Assembly (NCBI GenBank): GCA_009773355.1
Contig: WRPG01000051.1
Location: forward strand, 1 to 37,224
Origin: Limisphaerales bacterium
Lineage (GTDB): Bacteria; Verrucomicrobiota; Verrucomicrobiia; Limisphaerales; SXTU01
DNA length: 37,224 nt
Direction of reading: 5' to 3'
Below are positions 1 to 9,662 of the stretch, in pieces (positions within the stretch are counted from its first letter, which is position 1; each line of letters begins with the position of its first letter). The notes beneath the pieces are model-generated. The model made no database searches and was not told where the DNA came from. It saw only the letters and a list, made by a program, of their open reading frames with translations. A program made the translations under genes and the position numbers.

Positions 1-180
1 AGAGTAAAGCACCCACGCGAGGCCGAGCTGTTTGAGGTTGTTGGTGCATTTGGTCATGCTGCCCTTGAGCTTGGCCTTCGAGAGCACCGGCAGGAGCATT
101 CCTGCCAGAATCGCAATGATGGCGATGACGACGAGCAGCTCGATGAGGGTGAAACCGACTTGCTGCCGTTTGGTTTTCAT
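1..180 (-). CDS. Pseudopilin-like protein with prepilin N-terminus, 3' end outside window
   Basis: The reverse strand from the ATG at 180 encodes a short basic leader, MKTKRQQVG, followed by [12 protein letters not shown] and a hydrophobic helix ending near [11 protein letters not shown], then a [16 protein letters not shown] stretch that runs off the window edge. This is the type IV pilin/type II secretion class III signal: cleavage after Gly, N-methylation of Phe, and Glu at +5 of the mature protein. Abundant secreted or surface pseudopilins of this kind are typical of Verrucomicrobiota and Planctomycetota; their individual roles are mostly unknown. The start is secure because the leader length is standard. 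Only about 60 codons are visible, so the C-terminal domain and H-x9-DG motif cannot be checked. Confidence 0.85.
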   Translation of the reverse strand, partial: MKTKRQQVGFTLIELLVVIAIIAILAGMLLPVLSKAKLKGSMTKCTNNLKQLGLAWVLYS

Positions 181-264
181 TGGCTGGGTTGGTTGCTGTT
201 GGTTACTGGTTAAGGTCATGGCTGGCGGGAGGTGGCTGAGGTGGCTGAATTCATGCCAGCAAGG

Positions 265-1188
265 TCAGTAGTCCGTGCATTTCTCCTTCAGCCACAGCAC
301 ATCCACGGAGGTGTTGGCCGCGATGCGGACGGTGTTCTGGACGGTCACGGTGCTCCACTTGTGCAGTTCCACATGGCCATCCACGAAGCCCAGGCTGGTG
401 CCGTTGTTGTGCAGGGCCGCCGGCGCGTTCTCGAACACGAGGGGCGGCTGCGCGCCGGGCGTGGTGGAGAAGTTGAGCCGGAAGGTGGCGTCCTCAATCG
501 TGTTGGGATTCTCGTGGATGAAGGTGAAACGGTCGCTGGGCTTGCCAATTTCCAGGAGTCGTTTGTAGTTCTTGCCGGCCCCGACGAGCGAGCCGGCTCC
601 GGCATCCCATGCCATCCACATGTTCATGGAGACGCTCCGGCAATAAGTCTGGGTGAGCGCCGGGTGAATCCATTTGTCCGAGGGGCACTTGAAAATCTTG
701 GCCGCGCCCGCGTAACGACCGAGCAGCGCGTGCATGAAATAGTTCACATTGGTTTCAGTGCCGGCCACATAGGCGCCGCTCCCGGGCTTCATCCAGCCGG
801 TGCACCAAGCCTGGTTGGTCCGTGCCAACGGAATTCCCCCGCGCGTGGAGACGATGCGATCATCCTGATCGCCAGCGTAAAGAGTCCAGGCGAGCTGGAG
901 CTGCTTCATGTTGTTCAGGCAGGAGGTTCCCAACGCCTTTTCCTTGGCCTTGGATAGCGCCGGCAACAGCATCCCAGCCAGAATCGCAATGATGGCGATG
1001 ACGACGAGCAGTTCGATGAGCGTGAAGGCTTGCGAGGCACCGGTGCGCGTGGAACTTCTGGCTGGCCGGCGCGTCCACCTGAGGTTGCAGGTTGCGGGTG
1101 CGTTGCGATGCTCGGAGCCGCCATCAGTCAAGCAGGCCGCCAGCACGCTGGGTTCCAACCAGAAGGGTGATACCAACAGAGCGTGCAT
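265..1188 (-). CDS. Pseudopilin-like protein with H-x9-DG motif
   Basis: A 307-residue reading frame contains [18 protein letters not shown], then [23 protein letters not shown], a region with paired Cys residues, and near the C-terminus [13 protein letters not shown]. The last fits the H-x9-DG motif of prepilin-type proteins of this phylum. Glu at +5 is present. The residue before the mature Phe is Ala (GASQA/F) rather than Gly. The ATG at 1188 gives an unusually long leader of 54 residues. A shorter start at a TTG or GTG within the first 20 codons is possible, since no ATG lies closer to the cleavage site. It is probably exported and inserted into the inner membrane before assembly or release by a type II-like system. 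It is encoded just upstream of, and on the same strand as, the partial pseudopilin at the window edge. Confidence 0.85.
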   Translation of the reverse strand: MHALLVSPFWLEPSVLAACLTDGGSEHRNAPATCNLRWTRRPARSSTRTGASQAFTLIELLVVIAIIAILAGMLLPALSKAKEKALGTSCLNNMKQLQLAWTLYAGDQDDRIVSTRGGIPLARTNQAWCTGWMKPGSGAYVAGTETNVNYFMHALLGRYAGAAKIFKCPSDKWIHPALTQTYCRSVSMNMWMAWDAGAGSLVGAGKNYKRLLEIGKPSDRFTFIHENPNTIEDATFRLNFSTTPGAQPPLVFENAPAALHNNGTSLGFVDGHVELHKWSTVTVQNTVRIAANTSVDVLWLKEKCTDY

Positions 1189-1230
1189 TTACCCGTGAAA
1201 CTACGAGCGATCCCTGCCGTCGCTAAATAG

Positions 1231-1315
1231 CCATTTCTGCTCATGAGTTCCCGCCGGACTCGTGGCGGACGCGCACCTTGGTGGCCCGCTCGTCCGCGAT
1301 AGGCATTTCTGCCGG
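1231..1315. repeat. Two copies of a GCAGAAATGGC-type intergenic motif
   Basis: The divergent gap between the pseudopilin and the sensor kinase carries CCATTTCTGC at 1231-1240 and GGCATTTCTGCCGG at 1303-1316. These are reverse-complement copies of the GCAGAAATGGC motif seen again at 5361-5371, 6449-6459 and, in shorter form, 26211-26221. The sequence at 1184-1203 (TTTACCCGTGAAA region) also resembles 5181-5196 (TTTTCCCGTGAA). The copies are short and imperfect. They may be decayed members of an interspersed repeat family or protein-binding sites. Confidence 0.4.
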
Positions 1316-1375
1316 CCCCTGCTCCGTCGGTCACGGCTTGACGTGTCTGAGAGCAACCGTCCAACTCCTTCCCGC

Positions 1376-4372
1376 ATGCCCAGACTCCGCGCCATCGCCA
1401 GCTTCCTGTTCTGCGTTGGTTGGGCGCTGTCTGTTTCCGCCGCCGAGCCTGCGCGTCTCTCTTCCAAGTATCGTATTGACGGATGGCAGCTTGACGAGGG
1501 GCTGCCCCAGAATTCGGTCACCACCGTGATCCAGTCTCGATCCGGCTACCTGTGGCTCGGCACGTTCAACGGATTGGTGCGGTTCGATGGCGTCAATTTT
1601 CGCGTTTATGATTCCGACAACACCCCTGAGCTGGGGGGGAATCGCATCACGAAGCTGATCGAGGGCGCGGACGGCTCGCTCTGGATTGGCACGGACGGCA
1701 GCGGGCTCACCCATTACCGAAACGGACGGTTCAAGCAGATCGTCCATCCCGAGTTATCGCAGAGTTCAATCACCACGATGTGCGAAGACCGTGACGGGGG
1801 CCTCTGGATCGGGACTCTCGGCGGCGGGGTTGTGCGGTTGATGAAGGCTCAAGCCACGGTTTACGGCGCGAAAGAAGGGTTGCCCGATGCCAGCATTCGT
1901 TCCTTGGCGGCAGACAGATATGGCCGCATCTGGGTGGGGGCTGCCGCGTTTCTTGGATTTTTTCAGCAGGACAAGCTCACCTCCATCTCCGTGGACGCAA
2001 ATGCCGAAGTGCAACTGGGGCCGGGGCGCAGTGGCACCGTGTGGATTGCCATTGGCGATCAATTGCAGCAGACGGATGAGCACGCGGGGCTCAAGGTGAT
2101 TGGCGGCATCCCGTCCACGAAGCAAAGAAACACCGTCACGATGCTCTACGAAGATCGCCGGGGCGACCTGTGGCTCGGCACCTACGGAGGAGGGCTGCTC
2201 CGCCATCATCGCGGGGTTTTCGAGAACATCACGACGGCTGACGGCCTGCCGCACGACACGGTCCTTAGCATCGTCGAGGACAAGGAGGAGAACCTGTGGG
2301 TTGGGACGCGCGGAGGTGGTTTGAGCCGGCTGAAGGAGCGCGTCTTCGAAGTCTTGGACACCAAGGACGGGTTGTCCGAGGAAGTGGTTTTGTCGGTGTG
2401 TCAGGGTCCGGCCGGCAACATCTGGATCGGCACGGATGGCGGCGGGCTGAACTGTCTGAGCAATGGCCAGTTCACCGTTTACTCGCAGAAGCACGGCTTG
2501 CGGCATCAATCCATCCTGGGGGTCTATGAAGACCGGCGGACCAATCTCTGGGTGGGCGCGGCGGGCAGCGGCCTTTACCAGCGACGTGGGCCATCCTCGC
2601 AGTTCATTCGCCGGTTCAGCCTGTCCGGGCGGCATGTGCAAGCCATCAGCGAGGATCGGGACGGCACGTTGTGGGTGGGCACCTCCGATGGCGGATTGAA
2701 CTTTCTCCGGCCGGGGCCGTTTCCGAGGTTCTTCACCCATTTCACCACCCGCGACGGGCTTTCCCATAACGACGTCCGGGTAATCCATCCGGACAAGGCC
2801 GGCAATCTGTGGATCGGCACGGGCGGCGGCGGCTTGAACCGGTTTGCTGACGGAAAGTTCACCACCTTTCGCAAGCGGGATGGGCTGCCGAGCGACCTCG
2901 TCCGGACCATCCACGAAGACACGGACGGTGCTTTATGGATCGGGACGGCGGGTGGGTTGTGCCGGCTGAAGGAGGGAAAGTTCACCCCGTTCACCCAGAA
3001 CCACGGGCTGCCCGTCACCGTCATCACGCAAATCTTCGAAGACGGAGCGGGCAATTTCTGGATTGGCTCCGCCAAGGGCATCTTCCGCGTTCGGAAACGT
3101 GAACTCGACGATGTTGCGCTCGGTCGCCGCCAGTCCGTGACCTGCGTCAGCTACGACAAGTCGGACGGGTTGGGGAGCCGGGAGTGCAGCGGCAACTTTC
3201 AGCCCGCCGGCTGGAAAACAGCCGATGGCAGACTTTGGTTTCCCACGATCAAGGGCATCGCCGTGGTGGATCCAAACAATTTCAAGGTCAACAAGCGTCC
3301 ACCTCAGGTCATCATCGAAGAAGTGGTGGCGGATGGGCGACGGAACGAGCTTGCCGGCCCGAGCATGGAAGACCGGGCGGTCCAAATCAAACCCGGCGCG
3401 GACCAGATCGAGTTCCGTTACACCGGCCTGAGTTTCTCCGCGCCACGCCGGGTGAGTTTCAAATACCGGCTGGAAGGTTTGGACAAGGACTGGGTGGATG
3501 CCGGGACACGGCGGAGCGCGTATTACGGCCAGTTGCCGCCGGGCAATTACCGCTTCCAAGTGCTAGCCGCCAACAACGACGGCTTTTGGAATGACGTTGG
3601 GAGTTCGCTTGCGGTGATGGTCCCCACGCCCTGGTGGCGCACCTGGTGGTTCACCAGCCTGGCCGCGCTCACCCTCACGGCCGCGATGGTCGGGGTCACG
3701 CGCTACCTGACCTCGAAACAACTGACGCGAAGGCTGGAGTTGCTGGAGCACCAGAACGCGGTCGAGAAGGAGCGCACGCGCATCGCCCAGGACATGCACG
3801 ACCAGCTTGGTGCCAGTCTCACGCGCGTGGGGCTGCTCAGCGAACTGATCCGGCGCGAAGCCTCCACGCCGGCGGCCGTGGTCGCCCACACCAGCAAGAT
3901 TTCCGAAACCACGCAGGAGGTGGTCAAGACGCTCGACGAGATCGTCTGGACCGTGAATCCGAAGAACGACACGCTCGACAAGCTCGCTGACTACCTCGTG
4001 CATTATGCGGAGGAGTTCTTCGAGTCCACGCCCGTGCGGTGCCGGCTCGACGTGCCCGCCGAGCTGCCGAGCCACCCGCTCACCGCCGACGTCCGGCACA
4101 ATGTGTTCCTCGCCTTCAAGGAGGCCTTGAACAACATCCTGCGGCACGCGGGCGCCTCCGAGGCCGGGGTGCAACTGGTGATTGGCAACGACCACTTGGA
4201 GCTGACGGTGAAGGACAACGGCCGGGGGTTCGACGCGAGCTCCGGCGACCCGCGCGGCAATGGGCTGCCCAACCTGCGGCGGCGGCTGGCCGAGATTCAC
4301 GGCCGCTTCGAACTCCGCAGCGCGCCGGGACAAGGCTGCGTCCTGAAGTTTTCCGTCCCCCTGGGCCGATGA
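1376..4372 (+). CDS. Reg_prop/Y_Y_Y sensor histidine kinase (NarL-type partner)
   Basis: The protein has about 998 residues from the ATG at 1376; the frame is open upstream to a GTG at 1262, but the ATG gives a clean signal peptide (MPRLRAIASFLFCVGWALSVSAAE). Residues ~30-600 hold about a dozen propeller repeats of the form LWIGT-GGGL, expected to fold as two periplasmic beta-propellers. A Y_Y_Y domain (~680-750) and a membrane span (~752-778, rich in Trp) follow. The cytoplasmic part has a HisKA_3 H-box, RIAQDMHDQLGASLTRV, with His808 as phospho-acceptor, then an HATPase domain with an N-box (EALNNILRHA), DNGRGF and GNGLPNLRRRL. This is the hybrid two-component layout without a fused receiver. 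The NarL-type regulator 137 nt downstream is the obvious partner. The periplasmic ligand is unknown; in Bacteroidota such propellers sense glycans, but that need not hold here. Confidence 0.93.
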   Translation: MPRLRAIASFLFCVGWALSVSAAEPARLSSKYRIDGWQLDEGLPQNSVTTVIQSRSGYLWLGTFNGLVRFDGVNFRVYDSDNTPELGGNRITKLIEGADGSLWIGTDGSGLTHYRNGRFKQIVHPELSQSSITTMCEDRDGGLWIGTLGGGVVRLMKAQATVYGAKEGLPDASIRSLAADRYGRIWVGAAAFLGFFQQDKLTSISVDANAEVQLGPGRSGTVWIAIGDQLQQTDEHAGLKVIGGIPSTKQRNTVTMLYEDRRGDLWLGTYGGGLLRHHRGVFENITTADGLPHDTVLSIVEDKEENLWVGTRGGGLSRLKERVFEVLDTKDGLSEEVVLSVCQGPAGNIWIGTDGGGLNCLSNGQFTVYSQKHGLRHQSILGVYEDRRTNLWVGAAGSGLYQRRGPSSQFIRRFSLSGRHVQAISEDRDGTLWVGTSDGGLNFLRPGPFPRFFTHFTTRDGLSHNDVRVIHPDKAGNLWIGTGGGGLNRFADGKFTTFRKRDGLPSDLVRTIHEDTDGALWIGTAGGLCRLKEGKFTPFTQNHGLPVTVITQIFEDGAGNFWIGSAKGIFRVRKRELDDVALGRRQSVTCVSYDKSDGLGSRECSGNFQPAGWKTADGRLWFPTIKGIAVVDPNNFKVNKRPPQVIIEEVVADGRRNELAGPSMEDRAVQIKPGADQIEFRYTGLSFSAPRRVSFKYRLEGLDKDWVDAGTRRSAYYGQLPPGNYRFQVLAANNDGFWNDVGSSLAVMVPTPWWRTWWFTSLAALTLTAAMVGVTRYLTSKQLTRRLELLEHQNAVEKERTRIAQDMHDQLGASLTRVGLLSELIRREASTPAAVVAHTSKISETTQEVVKTLDEIVWTVNPKNDTLDKLADYLVHYAEEFFESTPVRCRLDVPAELPSHPLTADVRHNVFLAFKEALNNILRHAGASEAGVQLVIGNDHLELTVKDNGRGFDASSGDPRGNGLPNLRRRLAEIHGRFELRSAPGQGCVLKFSVPLGR

Positions 4373-4508
4373 AACGAAACACCGCTTCCCGCGAGAACCC
4401 GGCCGCCTGCGCGCGCGGCCCGCTGGTCGCGCGAGCCGCGCAAATGGCCGTGGTGGCTGGCCCCGGTCTGCGCTAGGTTCAGGCCGTTCAGCGCCAAACG
4501 AAACGCTC

Positions 4509-5135
4509 ATGTCCATCAAGGTTTCCATCGTGGAGGATGACCGCGGGATTCGGGAAAACCTGTCGGTGCTGGTCGGCGGGTCGCCGGGGTTTAGCTGCGC
4601 GAGCACCCACGGGAACGCGGAGGAGGCCTTGAGGCAAATCCCCTTGAAGTCGCCGGATGTGGTGCTGATGGACATCAACCTGCCGAAACTCTCCGGCATC
4701 GAGTGCGTGCGCCAGCTCAAGGCACAGATGCCCCGCGTGCAGTTCCTGATGCTTACGGTCTATGAAGACAGCGACATGATCTTCAAGGCCCTTGGCGCGG
4801 GGGCCAGCGGCTACCTGCTCAAGCGCACGCCGCCCGCCCGGTTGCTGGACGCCATCGAGGAGGTGCATGCCGGAGCCTCGCCGATGTCGGGAAAAGTCGC
4901 GCGCATCGTCGTGCAGTTCGTCCAGCGGATGAAGCAGGCCGCCCCCCCCACGGAGCTGTTGTCCAAACGCGAGCAGGAAATCCTCGACCTGCTCGCCAAG
5001 GGCTATCGCTACAAGGAAATCGCCGACCTGCTGACCATCAGTTACGACACCGTGCGCAGCCACATCCGAAACATTTACGACAAGCTGCAAGTCCACTCGC
5101 GCACGGAGGCGGTGGTTCGCTATCTGCGTCCGTAG
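4509..5135 (+). CDS. NarL/FixJ-family response regulator
   Basis: A 208-residue protein. The receiver domain (~1-120) has acidic residues in SIVEDD, phospho-acceptor Asp55 in LMDINLPKLSG, and the later LMLTVYED and GYLLKR motifs containing the conserved Thr and Lys. A LuxR-type helix-turn-helix at ~145-205 reads LSKREQEILDLLAKGYRYKE followed by IADLLTISYDTVRSHIRNIY, the usual four-helix DNA-binding module. It lies directly downstream of the HisKA_3 kinase in the same direction, and HisKA_3 kinases normally pair with NarL-type regulators, so a cognate pair is likely. Target genes are unknown; the pseudopilin genes on both sides are candidates by position only. Confidence 0.93.
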   Translation: MSIKVSIVEDDRGIRENLSVLVGGSPGFSCASTHGNAEEALRQIPLKSPDVVLMDINLPKLSGIECVRQLKAQMPRVQFLMLTVYEDSDMIFKALGAGASGYLLKRTPPARLLDAIEEVHAGASPMSGKVARIVVQFVQRMKQAAPPTELLSKREQEILDLLAKGYRYKEIADLLTISYDTVRSHIRNIYDKLQVHSRTEAVVRYLRP

Positions 5136-5429
5136 CGTGGCATTCCGGTTTAAGCCCGCAGTTCTTCCCGTGGCATTTTCCCGTGAACCTGGCGGGGAGA
5201 GCGGGCACTCCGCCGGCTTCGGGTGCGCGGACGCGCAAACGGGCAGGGGAAACTCAAGGTCGCGAATCGCTTGCCGGAACGACCCCGGTGATGGATTGCG
5301 GCCACCGGCAGAACTGACTATCCAACGCCGCTTCACCTTGGAGATTCATCAACTCGCCAGCAGAAATGGCGATGCCCCCGGCCCTGCGGCTCGCGTAGGT
5401 TGCGCAGCAAAGCCTGACCAGATGTTTCC
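5136..5429 (+). other. Intergenic region with repeat-like motifs
   Basis: No gene was found here. The segment carries TTTTCCCGTGAA near 5185, the phrase CCACCGGCAG-AACTGACT around 5303-5320, and CAGAAATGGCGATGCC at 5361-5376. A similar order (CCACCGGCAGAG, GAACTGACT, CACCGCT, CGGCAGAAATGGCGGTGCC) recurs at about 6386-6464 downstream of the next gene. The two stretches look like diverged copies of one interspersed element flanking the pseudopilin gene. Confidence 0.45.
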
Positions 5430-6266
5430 ATGACGAAAACGGATCGCTCCCCGCCTCCTCGCCAGACCGTTGGCTGCGCCCAAGTCCGGGCGTTCACCCT
5501 TATCGAGCTGCTCGTCGTCATCGCCATCATCGCGATCCTCGCCGGGATGCTGCTGCCGGCGTTGGGAAAAGCCAAGGCGAAGGCCAAGACCACCCAGTGC
5601 CTGAACAACAACAAACAGCTTGGCCTGGCGACGATGCTTTACAAGGATGACTGCGACGACCAGTTCCCCTTCGGCATCCAGATCACGGGATCGCCCGCCA
5701 GCTCGCTCACCGATCCGCGCGGCTGGGTGGCGCAACTCATCCGCTACATGGGCGGCACCACCAACAGCCCGCCCAAGGCGCTGACCTGCACCGCCGACCC
5801 CACGCCCAGCCCGGGGGCGTTCGCCTTCGCGGTGCATTTCCGGGCCAGTCGCCACATCTTCCGTGACACCGGTTTTACCGACCCAAGGCCGTTGCGCGGC
5901 TTTGTCATCCAATCGCCGTCGCAAATGGTGATGCACACGGAGAAGGACTCGAACAACGCCAACTTCAGCATGAACAACGGCGGCTACAACAATGTCCGCA
6001 ACGCCTGGAATCGGACCACGGGCGGTGGCCCCAACGGCTTCACCCGCTCGGGCATGGTGCGGCACCAGTTCGGCATGACCGCCAGCGCGGCGGATGGACG
6101 AGCCGTCTGGCTCAAGATGCCGCCCTTCAACCCCGGCGCGCCCGCGCCGGCCAACCTGGAGGACTTGGGTGACATCGCCGGAGGCAACCAGGCCGGTGCA
6201 AGCTGGCCCAAGACCGGTCGGGAGAAGGTTTATATCCGCAACCACAATGGCACCGGCGGCTTTTAG
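5430..6266 (+). CDS. Pseudopilin-like protein with H-x9-DG motif
   Basis: A 278-residue protein starting at ATG 5430. A 21-residue leader ([21 protein letters not shown]) precedes [18 protein letters not shown], with Glu at +5 and Ala rather than Gly before the cleavage point. [20 protein letters not shown] and a variable globular domain follow. [12 protein letters not shown] fits H-x9-DG, although the usual aromatic before the motif is replaced by Ala. It is expected to be an inner-membrane precursor processed by a prepilin peptidase. It is flanked on both sides by diverged copies of the same intergenic repeat. No secretion-system core genes are in the window, so the assembly machinery must be encoded elsewhere. 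Confidence 0.87.
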   Translation: MTKTDRSPPPRQTVGCAQVRAFTLIELLVVIAIIAILAGMLLPALGKAKAKAKTTQCLNNNKQLGLATMLYKDDCDDQFPFGIQITGSPASSLTDPRGWVAQLIRYMGGTTNSPPKALTCTADPTPSPGAFAFAVHFRASRHIFRDTGFTDPRPLRGFVIQSPSQMVMHTEKDSNNANFSMNNGGYNNVRNAWNRTTGGGPNGFTRSGMVRHQFGMTASAADGRAVWLKMPPFNPGAPAPANLEDLGDIAGGNQAGASWPKTGREKVYIRNHNGTGGF

Positions 6267-6620
6267 TGGTCGCTTCCCTGCTCGCTGGCGGCAGGGCAGC
6301 CTGCGGGTCGGATGCCTCGGCGCTCATCGGATGGGATGCTCGGCCGGCCGGCAAACTGGCCGGTCGCATTCGGTGATTGGCCGGCCACCGGCAGAGCGGA
6401 ACTGACTGCAAATCACCGCTCCAGCACCGAGGTTCGTTCTCTCCCCGGCAGAAATGGCGGTGCCGTGTGCGGCGTGACAGAGCCGCAGTGACAACGAGAC
6501 TGGGTTCGTCGGCCTTCATGGGTTGACCATGTGGCCGGAAGGAGAGCGCTGCCTGTCCCGCTCAATGTCATTTGGCCCGCTTGCTTTGCTCCGTGTGCTT
6601 CCGGCACTTTCCTCGGCGGC
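6267..6620 (+). other. Intergenic region with palindromes and repeat motif
   Basis: No convincing gene is seen. GGCCGGC palindromes cluster at 6340-6390, and the motif CGGCAGAAATGGCGGTGCC lies at 6446-6464 within a diverged second copy of the element upstream of the pseudopilin gene. A GTG-initiated in-frame extension of the downstream peptidase begins at 6531 but is not used here, because the lipoprotein signal starts at 6621. Confidence 0.45.
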
Positions 6621-8792
6621 ATGAAAGTCCAGTTCCTCCAGCTCGCCGGGGTCGTCGTTGCCGCCGGTTGCCTGCTCAGTTGCGTCGCGCCCAACGCCAG
6701 TTCCCCCAAGCCCACCCGCATGATGACCACCCGCCTTGGCTATCCCGAAACCGTGAAGCAGGACCTCGTGGACGACTACCACGGCACGAAGGTTGCCGAC
6801 CCGTATCGCTGGCTGGAGGACGACAATGCCGCCGAGACCAAGGCCTGGGTCGCCGCGCAAAACAAGGTCACGTTCCACTACCTCGACCAAATCCCCGAGC
6901 GCGCGAAGCTCCGCGAGCGGCTGACGAAGCTGTGGAACTTCGAGCGCTACGGCATCCCCTTCAAACAGGGCGGCCGCTATTTCTACTCGAAGAACGATGG
7001 CCTCCAGAACCAGTCCGTCCTCTACGTGGCCGACTCGCTCGACGCCGCGCCGCGCGTGCTGCTCGATCCGAACAAGCTTTCCTCCGATGGCACGGTGGCG
7101 CTCTCCGGCTACCGCATCAGCGAGGACGGCAACCTGATGGCCTACGGCCTCTCGACCAGCGGCTCGGACTGGAACGAGTGGAAGGTGCGCGACGTGCGGA
7201 CGGGCGCGGACCTCAGCGACCATCTCGAGTGGGTGAAGTTCTCCGGCGCGAGCTGGACCAAGGACGGCAAGGGCTTCTTTTACTCGCGCTACGACGCGCC
7301 GAAACAGGGCGACGCGCTCAAGGGCGTGAACAAGTTTCAGAAGCTGTATTTCCACAAGGTCGGCACACCGCAGGGCGACGACGTGCTCATCTACGAGCGG
7401 CGCGACCAGCCGGACTGGGGCTTCGGCGGGCAGGTTTCCGACGACGGGCGCTTCCTCATCATCTCGATCTGGCAGGGCACCGACCCGCGCAACCGCGTGT
7501 ATTACCGCGACCTCACGCGCCCCGACGCGCCCGTGGTGAAGCTGCTCGACGACTTCGACGCGGACTACAGCTTCGTGGACAATGACGGCGGCGTGTTCTG
7601 GTTTTACACCGACCTGAAGGCCCCGCGCGGCCGGGTGATCGCGATAGACACGGCGAATCCCGTGCCGGCGCAGTGGAAGGAAGTCATCCCGCAGGCCGCC
7701 GACACGCTCAAGGGCGTGAACCTGTTCGGCGAGAAGTTCCTCTGCACGTATCTCAAGGACGCGCGCAGCGCGGTGAAGCTCTTTAGTCGCGAGGGCAAGC
7801 CGCTGGGCGAAGTCGTCTTGCCCGGTTTGGGCAGCGCGGGTGGCTTCAGCGGCAAGCGCTCGGACACGGAGACTTTCTACTCCTTCACCAGCTTCACGAC
7901 GCCCGGCACCATCTACCGCTACGACGTGACCAGCGGCACGAGCAGCGTCTTCCGCGCGCCGACGGTGGACTTCGACTCCGCGCGCTACGAGACCAAGCAG
8001 GTCTTTTACGCCAGCAAGGACGGCACGCGCGTGCCGATGTTCCTCACGCACCGGAAGGGCCTGAAGCTCGACGGCTCGAACCCGACGTATCTCTACGGCT
8101 ATGGCGGCTTCAACATCCCGCAGACGCCGGGCTTCAGCGTGAGCATGGCGGTGTGGCTCGAACTCGGCGGCGTCTATGCCGTGGCGAACCTTCGGGGGGG
8201 AGGGGAATACGGTGAGGAGTGGCACCAGGCCGGCACGAAGCTCAAGAAGCAGAACGTCTTCAACGACTTCATCGGCGCGGCGGAGTGGCTCATCGCGCGG
8301 AAATACACCTCACCGGCAAAGCTCGCCATTGCCGGCGGCAGCAACGGCGGCCTGCTCGTGGGTGCGTGCATGACGCAGCGGCCCGACCTCTTTGGTTGCT
8401 GTCTGCCGGCGGTGGGCGTGATGGACATGCTGCGCTTCCACAAGTTCACCATCGGCTGGGCGTGGACCAGCGACTACGGCAGCGCGGACAACCAGGACGA
8501 GTTCCCCGCGCTCTTCGCCTACTCGCCCTACCACAACCTCAAGCCCGGCGTGCGCTATCCCGCCACGCTCGTGACCACGGCCGACCACGACGACCGCGTG
8601 GTGCCAGCGCACAGCTTCAAGTTCGCGGCGCGCTTGCAGGCGTGCCAGAGCACGCTCGGCGCGCCCGTGTTGATCCGCATCGAGACGAAGGCCGGCCACG
8701 GCGCGGGCAAACCGACAGCCAAGCTCATTGAGGAGGCGGCCGACAAGCTGGGCTTCGTGGTGCGCGAGCTGGGAATCGGGATGATGAACTGA
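6621..8792 (+). CDS. Prolyl oligopeptidase family protein (S9A), predicted lipoprotein
   Basis: A 723-residue serine peptidase of the POP fold. The ATG at 6621 gives MKVQFLQLAGVVVAAGCLLSC, a lipoprotein signal with an LLSC lipobox, so the enzyme is probably tethered to a membrane in the periplasm. The N-terminal helical/propeller part contains DPYRWLED, typical of the family. The C-terminal alpha/beta-hydrolase domain has GGSNGGLLVG with nucleophile Ser574, DHDDRVVP with Asp657 and substrate-contacting Arg659, and GHGAGKP with His693. Length and residue spacing match prolyl endopeptidases, which cleave after Pro in short peptides because the propeller excludes folded proteins. The neighbours suggest no specific pathway; peptide scavenging is the plain inference. 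Confidence 0.95.
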   Translation: MKVQFLQLAGVVVAAGCLLSCVAPNASSPKPTRMMTTRLGYPETVKQDLVDDYHGTKVADPYRWLEDDNAAETKAWVAAQNKVTFHYLDQIPERAKLRERLTKLWNFERYGIPFKQGGRYFYSKNDGLQNQSVLYVADSLDAAPRVLLDPNKLSSDGTVALSGYRISEDGNLMAYGLSTSGSDWNEWKVRDVRTGADLSDHLEWVKFSGASWTKDGKGFFYSRYDAPKQGDALKGVNKFQKLYFHKVGTPQGDDVLIYERRDQPDWGFGGQVSDDGRFLIISIWQGTDPRNRVYYRDLTRPDAPVVKLLDDFDADYSFVDNDGGVFWFYTDLKAPRGRVIAIDTANPVPAQWKEVIPQAADTLKGVNLFGEKFLCTYLKDARSAVKLFSREGKPLGEVVLPGLGSAGGFSGKRSDTETFYSFTSFTTPGTIYRYDVTSGTSSVFRAPTVDFDSARYETKQVFYASKDGTRVPMFLTHRKGLKLDGSNPTYLYGYGGFNIPQTPGFSVSMAVWLELGGVYAVANLRGGGEYGEEWHQAGTKLKKQNVFNDFIGAAEWLIARKYTSPAKLAIAGGSNGGLLVGACMTQRPDLFGCCLPAVGVMDMLRFHKFTIGWAWTSDYGSADNQDEFPALFAYSPYHNLKPGVRYPATLVTTADHDDRVVPAHSFKFAARLQACQSTLGAPVLIRIETKAGHGAGKPTAKLIEEAADKLGFVVRELGIGMMN

Positions 8793-8911
8793 ACGGCAGG
8801 GAGGCGATGCGGAGATTTCATCCCGTTGGCGCGGGTGTTCCTTGCGTTTCCGTCCATCGCAGGCACACGTAAAGGCCGTCGGTTGCCGGCGATTGGTTCG
8901 CCGAACTCCGA

Positions 8912-9532
8912 ATGGAAACAATGTCCGCCACCGTTTCGCCTGCCGCGCCCACCACGCTGCTTCAAAGGCTCCCCGACGGCTCGGTGGAGGTGGCGCTGCG
9001 GGGCGCGTTCTCGCATCCGCACTGGCTGGCCTATCTGCTGCGGGCGCTGTCGGAGAGCCAGGTTTCCCTCGTGTCCGGGCGGGCGGTGCAGAATGACGCG
9101 CTGGAGTGGGACGCGCGCATCGTGCTGGATTTCCGGTCGAGCCAGTTGCTGCCCGAGAAGCTCGACTACGTCATGCTGGCGCATCAGCGCTTGGACATGG
9201 CGACGCTGGCCGCGCCGCAGTTGGGCAGCTTCCGCATCGCGCGCCGGAGTGATCTGCAACTGGAGGTCCACCTCGAAGCGCCGGATCAAGTCGGCTTTCT
9301 GGGGCGGTTGCTGACGCGCGTCTCCTCGCTGGGGCTGTTCCCGTCCGAGATGGAGATTGCGACCGTCGGTGGACGCATCAAGGACCGCATCATCTTTCGC
9401 GGCATCATGAACAAGGCTCCGACCGACACGGTGCAGAAGTCGCTGGAGGCGATGTTCCGGCTGATGTCGGCGCCCGTGCCGCCGGAGGTTCCCGCCGCTC
9501 CGCCATCCACCGTGCCCGTCCGCCGGGCTTGA
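8912..9532 (+). CDS. ACT-domain-like protein of unknown function
   Basis: A 206-residue protein; the start could be ATG 8912 or ATG 8921. Residues ~10-105 form a globular region without a recognised family. Residues ~110-185 resemble an ACT domain of the GlnD C-terminal type: EVHLEAPDQVGFLGRLLTRV, then SSLGLFPSEMEIATVGGRIK and a strand DRIIFRGIM. That is the beta-alpha-beta-beta-alpha-beta pattern, with the Asp/Gly positions (APDQVGFLGRL) that usually contact a small ligand. The C-terminus is Pro/Ala-rich and probably disordered. No nucleotidyltransferase or HD motifs are present, so it is not GlnD itself. It precedes aat in the same direction by about 130 nt. A small-molecule-responsive regulatory role is an inference. 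Confidence 0.7.
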   Translation: METMSATVSPAAPTTLLQRLPDGSVEVALRGAFSHPHWLAYLLRALSESQVSLVSGRAVQNDALEWDARIVLDFRSSQLLPEKLDYVMLAHQRLDMATLAAPQLGSFRIARRSDLQLEVHLEAPDQVGFLGRLLTRVSSLGLFPSEMEIATVGGRIKDRIIFRGIMNKAPTDTVQKSLEAMFRLMSAPVPPEVPAAPPSTVPVRRA

Positions 9533-9662
9533 TCGCAGGTGGAGAGTGCTTGGCGGCGAGGGGCGGCTTCGGCCAAAGTGTTCGCGCGCGTGCGCTCGCG
9601 GCTCTGCCTTTGCGGTCCGGTCTTGATGCGAAGGCTTCCGTGGTCGCTGTTTGCCGAACTCC

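Noticed and set aside
4369-4476. Short ORF starting ATGA-overlapped with the kinase stop (35 codons)
   Set aside because: The translation is Arg/Ala-rich with no pattern, and the downstream regulator has its own start; no support beyond the overlap.
6531-6620. GTG-initiated N-terminal extension of the prolyl oligopeptidase
   Set aside because: It would bury the lipoprotein signal, and the ATG at 6621 gives a standard lipobox leader.
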